64,000 nt of DNA, taken from positions 62,001 through 126,000 of the forward strand of contig JBHOQX010000100.1 of NCBI GenBank assembly GCA_042408595.1, written 5' to 3'. A model generated the notes under the pieces. It saw nothing but the letters and a program-made list of their open reading frames with translations. It ran no database searches and was not told the origin of the DNA. Positions 52,227 to 60,533 of the stretch are shown here, piece by piece. Each line of letters begins with the position of its first letter. Positions within the stretch are counted from its first letter, which is position 1. A program made the translations under genes and the position numbers. Origin of the DNA: JBHOQX01 sp042408595. Lineage in GTDB: Bacteria > Chloroflexota > Chloroflexia > Chloroflexales > Roseiflexaceae.

Positions 52227-53081
52227 TCAGCCGCGGGGCGCCGGAGCCATCGGTGCCGATCCCGATGGAGCGATCTCTTCCAGAAAGGCTCGAACAACTG
52301 CCAGGTACGCCTCCGGCTGGTCGCGGCGGATCGAGTGGCCGGCAGCGGGGATGGAGGTGACACGCAGGTGTGGGAGGTGGGCCTGCAATGCCGCGGCGTC
52401 CTCCGGGGCGATCAGCGCGCCGCAGGCCGGGTCACCGGCGATCAGCAGCGCCGGGCAGATGATGCGGCGGAGCAGCGCCGGCCAGTCGATCGCCGGCACG
52501 GGGCGGTTGTCAAGCACGTTGAAGCTCAGACGCAGCTTCGACTCGGCCCAGGGGCGCAGCTCGGCGTCCGGCCAGCCAGGCGTCTCGGCGCGCTGCCGGG
52601 CGACCAATTCCTCCGGCAGCAGGCGCTTCAGCTCGATGATCCAGGCACGCATCCGCGCCTGCCACTCGCGGCTCTCCGGTGCGCCAGGCGGCAGGCCGCG
52701 CAGCAGGGCCGGCGGGTCTTCCAGCAGAATGGCGCGCGGCACATCCGGGTACAGCCCGGCGAGTGCCACAGCCGTCACGGCGCCCATCGAGTGGCCGAGC
52801 AGCAGTGGACGCTCCAGCCCGAGCGCCTGGATCAGGGCCGCCAGGTCTTCGGCCTGCTCAAGGTTGCCGTAGCTGATCTCCGGCCCGTCGGAGCGCCCGT
52901 GGCCGCGGGCGTCAGGCATGATCACGTCGTAGCGCGGCGCGAGCGCTCCGGCCACCGGCGTCCAACACCGGCCGTCGTCGCTGAAGCCGTGGAGCAGCAC
53001 CAGTGGCGGGCCATCTCCGCCAGTACGGGTGTAGTGCAGCCGGAGGCCGTTGGCATCGGTGAAGGCGGATGACCATACCAT
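52227..53081 (-). CDS. Alpha/beta-fold hydrolase
   Basis: This 284-residue hydrolase has the oxyanion segment LLHGFSDDGRCW, nucleophile elbow GHSMG (Ser), the acid in AGDPACG and the catalytic His in PAAGHSI. The DARGHGRSDGP block is typical of esterases, haloperoxidases and ring-cleavage hydrolases. The substrate is open. AAAGGGG lies just before ATG 53081. A TATACT box on the minus strand at 53241-53236 may be its -10 element. Confidence 0.88.
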   Translation of the reverse strand: MVWSSAFTDANGLRLHYTRTGGDGPPLVLLHGFSDDGRCWTPVAGALAPRYDVIMPDARGHGRSDGPEISYGNLEQAEDLAALIQALGLERPLLLGHSMGAVTAVALAGLYPDVPRAILLEDPPALLRGLPPGAPESREWQARMRAWIIELKRLLPEELVARQRAETPGWPDAELRPWAESKLRLSFNVLDNRPVPAIDWPALLRRIICPALLIAGDPACGALIAPEDAAALQAHLPHLRVTSIPAAGHSIRRDQPEAYLAVVRAFLEEIAPSGSAPMAPAPRG

Positions 53082-53452
53082 TCGACACCCCTTTCGCTCA
53101 GGCGATCAGCCATATGACGCCAGCGCACGATGCGGCGCGCATCGTACGCGATTGTCTCTCCCCTTCCGCACGCGCGCTGAGCGGCGCGGTCGATATCTCG
53201 CACAAGACGCTCGACGGACGACCCGGCATAGGATTAGTATAGCGCGAGGCCGCCGGCACCGCGGCTGCCGCAGTCATCGACGTGCGGCCCGACCATCTCG
53301 AGCCGGAGCGCGGAACACGGCGTGTGCGCTACAATACAGGTGGCCGGAGGCTTGGGGCCTGAGCAAGGGGGATCGCGCCTGGCGCCCGTGCCCTGCGCCC
53401 CATCACCTTGTCACCTGATCGTCTTGTCATCCGTCTGGGTTCCACCGACAGC
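53082..53452. other. Divergent gap with promoters and short repeats
   Basis: No gene is seen in these 371 bases. TATACT (minus, 53241-53236) faces the hydrolase; TACAAT (plus, 53330-53335) faces the radical SAM gene. CACCTTGTCACCTGATCGTCTTGTCATC at 53402-53430 belongs to the short-repeat family. Confidence 0.5.
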
Positions 53453-54922
53453 ATGAATGTGACGCTGATTTCAACCTACGAGCTCGGGCGGCAGCCGTTC
53501 GGGCTGGCCTCGCCGGCTGCCTGGCTGCGTGCCGCCGGCGCGGAGGTCGCCTGCCTGGATCTGGCGGTCGAGCCGCTGCGCCCGGAGGCACTGGCGGACG
53601 CGGGGCTGGTGGCCGTCCATGTCCCGATGCACACCGCCACCCGCCTGGCTGCCACGCTCCTCCCCGAGATACGGCGGCTCGCGCCAGCCGCCCATATCTG
53701 CTGCTACGGGCTGTACGCGCCGCTGAACGCCGCCTACTTGCGCGCCCTCGGCGCGGGCTCGATCATCGGCGGCGAGTTCGAGGGGGAGCTGGTGGCGCTC
53801 TACCGGCGGCTGTCTGGCGAGGCCGGAGAACAGCGGCTGGAACATGCGGAGCGGGTCGAGTTCCGATCCCCACGCTCCAACCTCCAACCTCAAAGCTCCA
53901 CGCTCAACCGTTCGATCGCGACCGAGACGATCTGCCTCGACCGTCTGGACTTCATCCCGCCGGACCGGCGCGGGCTGCCGACGCTGGCGCAGTACGCCCG
54001 GGTGCGGCTGCCCAGCGGCGCGCTCCTGGCCGCCGGGTACACCGAGGCCAGCCGCGGCTGCAAGCACCGCTGCCGCCACTGCCCGATCGTCCCGGTCTAC
54101 AACGGGCGCTTCCGCGTCGTGCCGCGCGCGGTCGTGCTGGAGGATGTCCGGCGGCAGGTGGCCGCCGGCGCGCAGCACATCACGTTCGGCGACCCGGACT
54201 TCTTCAACGGGCCGGGCCACGCTCTGGCGCTGGTGCGCGCGCTCCACAGCGAGTTCCCGCAGCTCACCTACGACGTGACGATCAAGATCGAGCACCTGCT
54301 GCGGCACGCCGCGCTCCTGCCGGAGCTGCGCGCCACTGGCTGCCTGTTCGTCACCAGCGCCGTGGAGGCGGTGGACGAGGCGACGCTCGCTGCGCTGGGG
54401 AAAGGCCACACCCGCGACGACGTGATCCGCGCGGCGAAACTGCTGCGGGCCACCGGGCTGGCGCTCAACCCGACCTTCGTGGCTTTCACGCCCTGGACGA
54501 CGCCGGCGAGCTACCGCGACCTGCTGGCGCTGATCGTTGAGCTCGATCTGGTGGAGAACGTTGCGCCGGTGCAATATACCATCCGCTTGTTGGTCACCGC
54601 CGGTTCACGGCTGCTGGAGCTGCCGGAGGTGCGTCGGCTGACCGGCCCGTTCGACCCGGTAGCGCTGGCCTACCCGTGGGCCCACCCCGACCCGCGCGTC
54701 GATGCGTTGCACCAGGCGGTGCTGGCGGCGGTGCAGCGCGGCCTGAGCCGGGGGGACGGGCGCGCGGCGATCTTCGGGCAGGTCTGGGCGCTGGCCCACA
54801 CCGCGGCGGGCGCCCGCCCACCGGCGCTGCCCCCGCTCTCCCGCGCGCCCATCCCAGCGATGACCGAGCCGTGGTACTGCTGAGCGGAGCCGACGGAGGG
54901 GCAGTTGGCTCCTCAGGTATGA
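53453..54922 (+). CDS. CUAEP-tail radical SAM selenoprotein (UGA at codon 477 read as selenocysteine)
   Basis: This protein of 489 residues has a B12-binding-like N-terminal domain (about 1-130) and a radical SAM domain with the cluster motif CKHRCRHC (first Cys at residue 203). The frame meets TGA at 54881-54883 directly after ..EPWYC and continues GCG GAG CCG, giving the tail C-U-A-E-P of a known radical SAM family that ends in CUAEP or CCAEP. It then runs 9 residues to a TGA at 54920. A hairpin suited to selenocysteine insertion follows the first TGA (54880-54916). ATG 53453 starts the conserved domain. Residues about 135-159 are a repeat-like insert in the interdomain linker. Function of the family is unknown. 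Confidence 0.88.
53860..53930. repeat. In-frame short-repeat insert in the radical SAM gene
   Basis: CCACGCTCCAACCTCCAACC and TCAAAGCTCCACGCTCAACC are drifting copies of a 7-8-base word, in the linker between the N-terminal and radical SAM domains. Confidence 0.75.
54880..54916 (+). promoter_or_regulatory. Candidate bacterial SECIS hairpin
   Basis: CTGA (54880-54883, containing the UGA) pairs with TCAG (54913-54916). GC bulges, then GGAGCCGAC (54886-54894) pairs with GTTGGCTCC (54904-54912, one G-U). The 9-base loop GGAGGGGCA begins with G, 11 bases after the UGA, close to the spacing known for E. coli fdhF. Confidence 0.75.
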
Positions 54923-55024
54923 AACGATAAGCCAGGTATCATCTCCCTATGCTTCCCATCCGCCGACTGGCGCGGCATCATGAGCGGCACGAACCGGACG
55001 GACCGACAGACGCAGAGGTGAGAG

Positions 55025-55690
55025 ATGCGCAACGGACAGATCCAGGGCGGCATCCTGGCGATGGCGCTGCTGCTCGCCGGGTGCGGCGCGAGCCCGGCAG
55101 CCGCCCTGCCCACTGCCCCGCCGGCCGTGGCGCCGACTCAGGCCCCGACGGTCGCCCTGCCGACCGCCCAGCCAACAGCCGCTGCGGCCAGCGCGACACC
55201 GGCAATCCCCTGGGTGCGCCGGGCGTTCGACAGCGCCTGGGATGTCGAGATCCCCCAGGGATGGACGGTGGACACCGGCGGGCTGCACGCGGGGAACCTG
55301 AGCTTCAGCGGGAGCTACCATGGGCGCGTCTACACGGTCGGGGTCAGCTACCCGATTGCGCCTGACCCGTCCAGCAAACTGTTGCAACATCTGGATGGGT
55401 GGGTCGAAGCCGAGCTTGCGCCGCTCGCCCCCGCGCAGCGGCAGGCGGTTCGGGTCATGGACATCACCGTCGCAGGCGCGCTGGCGAAAAAGGTGCTGAA
55501 TCTCCCGGAGAAGATCTACGATGATGGCGCGACCCGGCGCTATTCCGACCGGATCACCCATGCCGCCTACATCTGGCGGCATGGCGGCCGCAACCCGCGG
55601 CTGGTCGTCATCAAGCGGGGCGATGCCGGGCCGGTCGACGCGAGCCACATGGAAGCGCTGCTCGACCGCTTCCTGGCAGGAATCCGATAG
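55025..55690 (+). CDS. Lipoprotein of unknown function
   Basis: This 221-residue lipoprotein has a signal peptide ending in the lipobox LAGC, a Pro/Thr/Ala linker to about residue 65, and a compact C-terminal domain of 155 residues with no recognised family (WDVEIPQGWTVDTGG.., ..RITHAAYIWRHGGRNPRLVVIKRG). The domain's look recalls the PsbP/LpqN-like fold of exported 'QGW' proteins, but this is only an impression. GAGG lies 6 bases before the ATG. It follows the selenoprotein gene by 102 bases. Confidence 0.75.
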   Translation: MRNGQIQGGILAMALLLAGCGASPAAALPTAPPAVAPTQAPTVALPTAQPTAAAASATPAIPWVRRAFDSAWDVEIPQGWTVDTGGLHAGNLSFSGSYHGRVYTVGVSYPIAPDPSSKLLQHLDGWVEAELAPLAPAQRQAVRVMDITVAGALAKKVLNLPEKIYDDGATRRYSDRITHAAYIWRHGGRNPRLVVIKRGDAGPVDASHMEALLDRFLAGIR

Positions 55691-55710
55691 ATTCTCCAAC
55701 AATCACCAGG

Positions 55711-55731
55711 CCACCGGGAAACTCCCGGTGG
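55711..55731. terminator. Hairpin between convergent genes
   Basis: CCACCGGG (55711-55718) and CCCGGTGG (55724-55731) form a perfect 8-bp stem with a 5-base AAACT loop. Confidence 0.6.
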
Positions 55732-55782
55732 GCGTTAGCACGTGATGCTGGTGTCCTGGCGAACGGCTCCTCCGCTCCGACC

Positions 55783-56136
55783 TCACCGCAGCCGGTGGAC
55801 GACTCGCCCCTCCGCATCGACCAGCGCATGGCCATCGGCGGTAAGCACATAGGCATACACCTGGTCGCCGTTGACCGGCACAATGATCGCGGCACGCTCG
55901 CTGCCATCGGCGAGGGCGACGCGGCGCCGCGCCCGCGCCACCGCCCGCGCCCACCGTGCCCCCCGCGTCGCGCCCCCCTGCGGCGCCAGCGCCAGCCCGA
56001 GCAGCGCGGCGCCCGCCGCCGCGCTGACGACCAGGGCGTACGCCGAGACCGTGACGGCGAGCACGACGCCGAGCGCCGCCAGCAGCAACGCTGCCGCCAG
56101 CCAGCCGGTCCGTCGCACGCTGTAGATGCTAACCAT
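55783..56136 (-). CDS. Small membrane protein of unknown function
   Basis: This 117-residue protein has two hydrophobic helices in the first 55 residues, a basic stretch, and a C-terminal domain of about 45 residues (RAAIIVPVNGDQVYAYVLTADGHALVDAEGRVVHRL) that looks like a short beta sheet. No family is recognised. ATG 56136 has only a weak upstream AAAGG. It stands alone. Confidence 0.6.
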   Translation of the reverse strand: MVSIYSVRRTGWLAAALLLAALGVVLAVTVSAYALVVSAAAGAALLGLALAPQGGATRGARWARAVARARRRVALADGSERAAIIVPVNGDQVYAYVLTADGHALVDAEGRVVHRLR

Positions 56137-56254
56137 CGTCGCGCCTTTCCCATTCTGCCGGCCCGCCCTGTGCGCCCGCGCCGGCTCCCTGCCTCAAGCG
56201 TAGCAGGCCGGGAGGATGCGGCGCATTAGCGTTGTGCTAGCGTTGTGCTAGAGA

Positions 56255-56335
56255 CAGGCGAGCGGCTGGGGACTGGCGGCTGGTGCCTTGTCACCGTGTC
56301 ACCTTGCCAACCACCCATCGCGCCCCGCCGGCTAC
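56255..56335. repeat. CTGGGGACTGG / CCTTGTCACC short repeats
   Basis: GGCTGGGGACTGGCGGCTGG and CCTTGTCACCGTGTCACCTTGCC words fill this gap. They resemble heptamer/octamer STRR sequences of cyanobacteria. Confidence 0.7.
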
Positions 56336-56967
56336 AGCTCCAGCACGCCGCGGCGCCCGTCGCGGTGGGCGGCCAGGATGGCAGCAGCTACCTCCGAAGG
56401 GGCTTGCGCGCCGCGCGGCAGCCGGAACGGCGCGTCGTCCCACAGCGGGGTCTCCACCGCGCCGGCCCGCACCAGCGTGACGCGACGGTCGCGCAGCTCT
56501 TTGGCGAGCACCTGCACGTAGGCATCGAGCGCGGCTTTTCCGGCGGCATAGGCGCCGATCTTCGGCAGCAGAATGCGCTCCACATAGGCGCCGAGGAAGA
56601 CCATGTGGCCACCCGGCGGCACGAGCGCGAGCGAGTGGAGCACGGCGTAATGCGCGCCGGTGATGTTCGCCGCCAGCAGCCGCGCCCACTCGGCGGCAGA
56701 GGTGTCCGCCAGGGGGCGGCCGAGCATCGCGCCGGCGGCGTATACCCATAGCGCGACCTCGCCACCGGACTCCTGCGCCGCCCAGTAGGCCGCGGCGGCG
56801 ACATCCTGCTCGCGCCCCAGGTCGGCGACGTAGACCGGGACATCGAGGCCGGAGAGCGCCGCAGGCTCGCGGGCCACCCCCAGCACCTGCCAGCCATCGC
56901 GGTGCAGCGCCGCGGCCAGCGCGCCCCCGATCCCGCCCGCCGCGCCCCAGATCAATGCTGTTTCCAT
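56332..56967 (-). CDS. Short-chain dehydrogenase/reductase
   Basis: This 211-residue SDR has a shortened cofactor motif WGAAGGIGGAL, AAGAM in place of NNAG, the Ser region and the catalytic pair YAAGK (Tyr-x3-Lys), then the usual AGAVETPLW. The protein is on the short side for classical SDRs. ATG 56967 begins the Rossmann fold. The substrate is unknown. A peroxiredoxin-like gene lies upstream on the same strand, with a hairpin-repeat copy in the gap. Confidence 0.85.
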   Translation of the reverse strand: METALIWGAAGGIGGALAAALHRDGWQVLGVAREPAALSGLDVPVYVADLGREQDVAAAAYWAAQESGGEVALWVYAAGAMLGRPLADTSAAEWARLLAANITGAHYAVLHSLALVPPGGHMVFLGAYVERILLPKIGAYAAGKAALDAYVQVLAKELRDRRVTLVRAGAVETPLWDDAPFRLPRGAQAPSEVAAAILAAHRDGRRGVLEL

Positions 56968-56999
56968 CGTCTGGCCTTTATAGCAACAAGACATACACA

Positions 57000-57047
57000 G
57001 TGGGGAGGTTTGGAAGAGTGTCGCCCCTCCACGCTCCCTTTCTCAGG
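57000..57047 (+). repeat. Degenerate copy of the dispersed hairpin repeat
   Basis: GTGGGGAGGTTTGGAAGAG..TCGCCCCTCCACGCTCCCTTTCTC matches the 44250 element with mismatches in the stem. Confidence 0.5.
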
Positions 57048-57618
57048 CGAACCGGTCGGCCTCGGGCAGCGCCACAAGGATCAGCGCCGGGTCAGGATTG
57101 TCGGCCACGGTGCGGCTGTAGTGCGCCAGGCGGATGCGGCCGTCCGCGCCGATCACAAACGTGCCCGGCATCTGCCATGGATCGCCGACCGGTACGCCCG
57201 GCAGGTGGCCTGCGATCGTCGCCCGGAAGCCCTCCAGCACGACATCGGGCCGCAGCACATCGAGGCCGGAGGCGCGGCCGAGGCCATAAGCCCGGAAGGC
57301 GCGCCTCTCCTCATCCGCAAGGCAGAGCACGTTGGGCGCCCGCGCCCCGCAGTAGCTGGCGGCCTCTCCCGGGGCGGCCATCGTTACCGCGGCGATGCGC
57401 GCGCCGCGGGCCGCGATCTCCGGCGCGGCGGCCTGGAGCGCGGCGAGCGCCCGCCGGCAGAAGGGGCAGCCGAAGTGCCGCAGAAACGCCAGCACCAGCG
57501 GCTGCTCAGCCCAGAGCGATGAAAGGTACACCGGAGACCCGTCCGGGCCGCGCACCACGGCGTCCGGGGCCGGATCGCCAAGGCGCAGCCGCGCGCTTTG
57601 AAGTTGAAGTTGCGTCAT
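57043..57618 (-). CDS. Peroxiredoxin-like protein (AhpC/TSA, PRXL2/SelU-like)
   Basis: This 191-residue thioredoxin-fold protein has the active-site segment FLRHFGCPFCRRAL (C-x2-C), as in the peroxiredoxin-like-2 group whose animal relatives include selenoprotein U. The FGCPFC pair would serve as a redox thiol. The C-terminal portion contains GTFVIGADGRIRLAHYS typical of the family. ATG 57618 is chosen over TTG 57639. It probably protects against peroxides; no partner reductase is adjacent. Confidence 0.85.
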   Translation of the reverse strand: MTQLQLQSARLRLGDPAPDAVVRGPDGSPVYLSSLWAEQPLVLAFLRHFGCPFCRRALAALQAAAPEIAARGARIAAVTMAAPGEAASYCGARAPNVLCLADEERRAFRAYGLGRASGLDVLRPDVVLEGFRATIAGHLPGVPVGDPWQMPGTFVIGADGRIRLAHYSRTVADNPDPALILVALPEADRFA

Positions 57619-57787
57619 CTGCGTCGCCCGTTTCTGCAAACCAACAACCCGCGTGAATTGTCACGCGGGTTGGTACGCAGCAGCGCGGCGTTTGGTTTTG
57701 TCGCCGGGCGGGTTCGGGCACCCATCCGTTGTGATGGGCGGAGGGCGGACAGCCGCGTGTTCACCGGCCGCCGTCGCGCTCGTAGCG

Positions 57788-58918
57788 TCAGGCCTGGCCC
57801 TGTGCCGCTGCGCCGTTGGTGGCAACGGCGACCGACCCATCGCCCCGGATGAACGCCTCGACCAGCCGGCGGGCTTCGTCGTCGGTGTACTGCTTCGGCG
57901 GGGTCTTCATCAGGTAGCTGGACGGGGCTTCGAGCGCGCCGCTCACGCCGCGGTCGAGCGCCAGCTTAGCCAGCCGCACCGCATCGATCACCACACCAGC
58001 CGAGTTGGGGCTGTCCCAGACCTCCAGCTTGACCTCCATGTTCAGGGGGACATTGCCGAACGTCGTGCCCTCCAGCCGGATGTAGGCCCATTTGCGGTCG
58101 CTCAGCCACGGCACATAATCGCTCGGGCCGACATGCACCGCGCCCTCCGGCAGGTCGTAATCGAGCTGGCTGGTGACGGCGTTGGTCTTGGAGATTTTCT
58201 TCGACTCGAGCCGCTCGCGCTCCAGCATGTTGTAGAAGTCCATGTTGCCGCCGAAGTTGAGCTGGTATGTCCGGTCGAGCCGAACGCCGCGCTCGCGGAA
58301 CAGGTTGGCCAGCACCCGGTGCGTGATCGTCGCACCGACCTGGCTTTTGATGTCGTCGCCGATGATCGGCAGGCCGCGCTCGGCGAAACGCTGCTGCCAG
58401 TACGGCTGCGAGGCGATGAAGACCGGGATGCAGTTGACGAAGGCACACCCGGCCTCCAGCACCTGCTCGACATACCATTTCGTCGCCATCTCCGAGCCGA
58501 CCGGCAGATAGTTGACCACAACATCGGTGCCGGTATCGCGCAGAATCTGGACGATATTCGCCGTCGAGCCCGCCGCTTTGCGAATGAAGTCGTGCGCGTA
58601 CTTGCCGAGGCCGTCGTGGGTCATGCCGCGCGCGACCGGGACACCCAGGCGCGGCACCCCGGCGAACTGGATCGTGTTGTTCGGCGCAGCGAAAATCGCC
58701 TCCGACAGATCTTTGCCGACCTTGCCATCGGCGATATCGAACGCCGCCGAGAATTCGATATCGCGGATGTGGTAGCCGCCAAGATCGACGTGCATCAGCC
58801 CCGGGACGAACGCGCCCGGGTCGGCGTCGCGGTAGAATTGGACGCCCTGCACCAGCGACGAGGCGCAGTTCCCCACGCCGATGATCGCCACCCGTACCTT
58901 CTTGCCATCGGTTGCCAC
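57788..58918 (-). CDS. ino1: Inositol-3-phosphate synthase (actinobacterial-type)
   Basis: The enzyme turns glucose-6-phosphate into inositol-3-phosphate, the first step to inositol lipids and compatible solutes. This 376-residue protein has the NAD motif IIGVGNCASSLVQG, NNTIQFAGVPRLGVPVARGMTHDG, the conserved active-site stretch GDDIKSQVGATITHR and LNFGGNMDF, as in the compact actinobacterial form. The start is GTG 58918 with GGGAGG 8 bases upstream. It diverges from the amidohydrolase gene. Confidence 0.93.
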   Translation of the reverse strand: MATDGKKVRVAIIGVGNCASSLVQGVQFYRDADPGAFVPGLMHVDLGGYHIRDIEFSAAFDIADGKVGKDLSEAIFAAPNNTIQFAGVPRLGVPVARGMTHDGLGKYAHDFIRKAAGSTANIVQILRDTGTDVVVNYLPVGSEMATKWYVEQVLEAGCAFVNCIPVFIASQPYWQQRFAERGLPIIGDDIKSQVGATITHRVLANLFRERGVRLDRTYQLNFGGNMDFYNMLERERLESKKISKTNAVTSQLDYDLPEGAVHVGPSDYVPWLSDRKWAYIRLEGTTFGNVPLNMEVKLEVWDSPNSAGVVIDAVRLAKLALDRGVSGALEAPSSYLMKTPPKQYTDDEARRLVEAFIRGDGSVAVATNGAAAQGQA

Positions 58919-59065
58919 TGCACAAACCTCCCTGACTGCCGGCGCTCTCTGCCCGGCCAGATGCCCGCCCCTCCTTCCCCAGCCGCAGCAGGTAGGCCGC
59001 CGGGCCAGGTGCGGAGCCAACCCTTATGGTAGCACACTTTGCGCCGTGCCTGGCGTGTCCGGTGC

Positions 59066-59071
59066 TACAAT
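59066..59071 (+). promoter_or_regulatory. -10 box TACAAT of the amidohydrolase gene
   Basis: TACAAT lies 56 bases before ATG 59128. No convincing -35 box was found. Confidence 0.4.
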
Positions 59072-59127
59072 AGCCGGGTTCACCCCCCTTCTGCGTGCTC
59101 GCTCTAGCAATTCGGGAGGCAACAGCC

Positions 59128-60378
59128 ATGGCAAATGCTGCGGCAACACTTCAGCCTGGGCGCGTGATCGACGACCTGAAGGAGCTGCGGGCGCTCACCG
59201 GCGACGAGAACGGCGCGCAGCGCGTCGCATGGACGGACACCTGGGCCGCGGCGCGCGCCTTTATGCGCCAGAAACTGAGCGAACTGCCGGTCGCCATCGA
59301 GGTGGACGAGGCCGGCAACCAGTGGGCCACGCTGCGCGGCGCCTCCGCCAGGGCGCTGCTGATCGGCGGACACATCGACTCGGTGCCGAACGGCGGCTGG
59401 CTGGACGGCTGCCTGAACCTGCTGGCCGGGCTGGAAGTGCTGCGCCGGATCGCCGCCGGGGGCACGCCACCGGTGACGGTGCGGCTGGTGGACTGGGCGG
59501 ACGAGGAGGGCGCGCGCTTCGGCCGCAGCCTGTTCGGCTCCAGCGCCGTTTCCGGGCACATGAACCCGGACGAGCTGCGCGTGCTGAAAGACCGCGACGG
59601 CGTGGCCCTGCCGGATGCGCTGGCGGCGCACGGCGTCGATCTCGACCGGGCCGGCGCGGCGCGGCGGCAACTGGAGCACGCCGCCGCATACCTGGAGTTG
59701 CACATCGAGCAGGGGCCGGTGTTGGAGAGCATGAACCTGCCGCTGGGCGTCGTTCTCGGGACGTACGGCGTCGAGCGCCACGCGATCACCTTCACCGGGC
59801 AGGCGGCGCACGCCGGCTCCACGCCGATGGACCAGCGGCGCGATGCCTTCGCGGCGGCGGCCCGGCTGGGGCTGGAGATTCGCGACATCGCCCGGCGCCA
59901 CGGCGGCGTCTGTACGATCGGGAGCTGTGTGACAAAGCCGGGGATCGTCACGGCGGTTGTTGGTGAATGCACCGTCGCGCTCGACCAGCGGCACATGGAT
60001 GCGGATCGGCTCGCGGCGATGCTCCAGGATGCGAAGGACGCCGCCGCCCACTTCGCGGAGATGGAGCGATGCGCGGTGGCCTGGGAGCGCATCTGGCGGA
60101 TCGAGCCGATCCCGTTCCACCCGGAACTGATCGCGCTCGCCGAGGACGCCATTCGGGAGACGGCCGGGCGCGCGCATCGGCTGCCGAGCGGCCCGCTGCA
60201 CGATGCCGCCGAGGTTTGCCGGGCGGGCGTGCCGACAGTGATGCTGTTCGTGCAGAGCCTGCGCGGCATCTCGCACAACAAGATCGAGGATACCCGCGAG
60301 GAGCACCTTCTGCTGTCGGTCGAGGCGCTTGACCGGCTGGCGCACAAGGCAATGGACTGGATCCAGGCGCAGGAGTGA
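59128..60378 (+). CDS. M20-family amidohydrolase (N-carbamoyl-L-amino acid hydrolase / allantoate amidohydrolase type)
   Basis: This 416-residue dinuclear zinc enzyme has the ligands in the usual blocks: His in GGHIDSVPNGG, Asp in WLDGCLNL, Glu in VDWADEEGARFG, His in ELHIEQGP and the late His in GISHNKIEDT. The dimerisation domain (GQAAHAGSTPM..R) lies between. Members hydrolyse N-carbamoyl amino acids, allantoate or ureidoglycine; the exact substrate cannot be set. GGGAGG precedes ATG 59128 by 9 bases. Confidence 0.9.
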   Translation: MANAAATLQPGRVIDDLKELRALTGDENGAQRVAWTDTWAAARAFMRQKLSELPVAIEVDEAGNQWATLRGASARALLIGGHIDSVPNGGWLDGCLNLLAGLEVLRRIAAGGTPPVTVRLVDWADEEGARFGRSLFGSSAVSGHMNPDELRVLKDRDGVALPDALAAHGVDLDRAGAARRQLEHAAAYLELHIEQGPVLESMNLPLGVVLGTYGVERHAITFTGQAAHAGSTPMDQRRDAFAAAARLGLEIRDIARRHGGVCTIGSCVTKPGIVTAVVGECTVALDQRHMDADRLAAMLQDAKDAAAHFAEMERCAVAWERIWRIEPIPFHPELIALAEDAIRETAGRAHRLPSGPLHDAAEVCRAGVPTVMLFVQSLRGISHNKIEDTREEHLLLSVEALDRLAHKAMDWIQAQE

Positions 60379-60410
60379 GGCGAGGGGATCGGGGATCAGG
60401 AGTCAGTGGA
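60378..60410. repeat. GGGGATCAGG short repeats
   Basis: GAGGCGAGGGGATCGGGGATCAGGAGTCAGTGG directly follows the stop of the amidohydrolase gene. It is another member of the short-repeat family. Confidence 0.55.
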
Positions 60411-60471
60411 CCTGCGCCGAGCCGCTCGCTGAAACGGGGGTTGCCGGGCACAGCCATCCAGCATGCGTATG

Positions 60472-60516
60472 CTCCGCCGCGCGGCTGGCACCTGAGATGC
60501 CAGCCGCACGGCGGAG
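60472..60516. terminator. Bidirectional hairpin, 19-bp stem
   Basis: CTCCGCCGCGCGGCTGGCA (60472-60490) pairs with 60498-60516 with a single C-A mismatch and a 7-base loop, between convergent genes. TCTGTGATCTTT follows on the plus strand. Confidence 0.7.
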
Positions 60517-60533
60517 TCTGTGATCTTTGGCCC

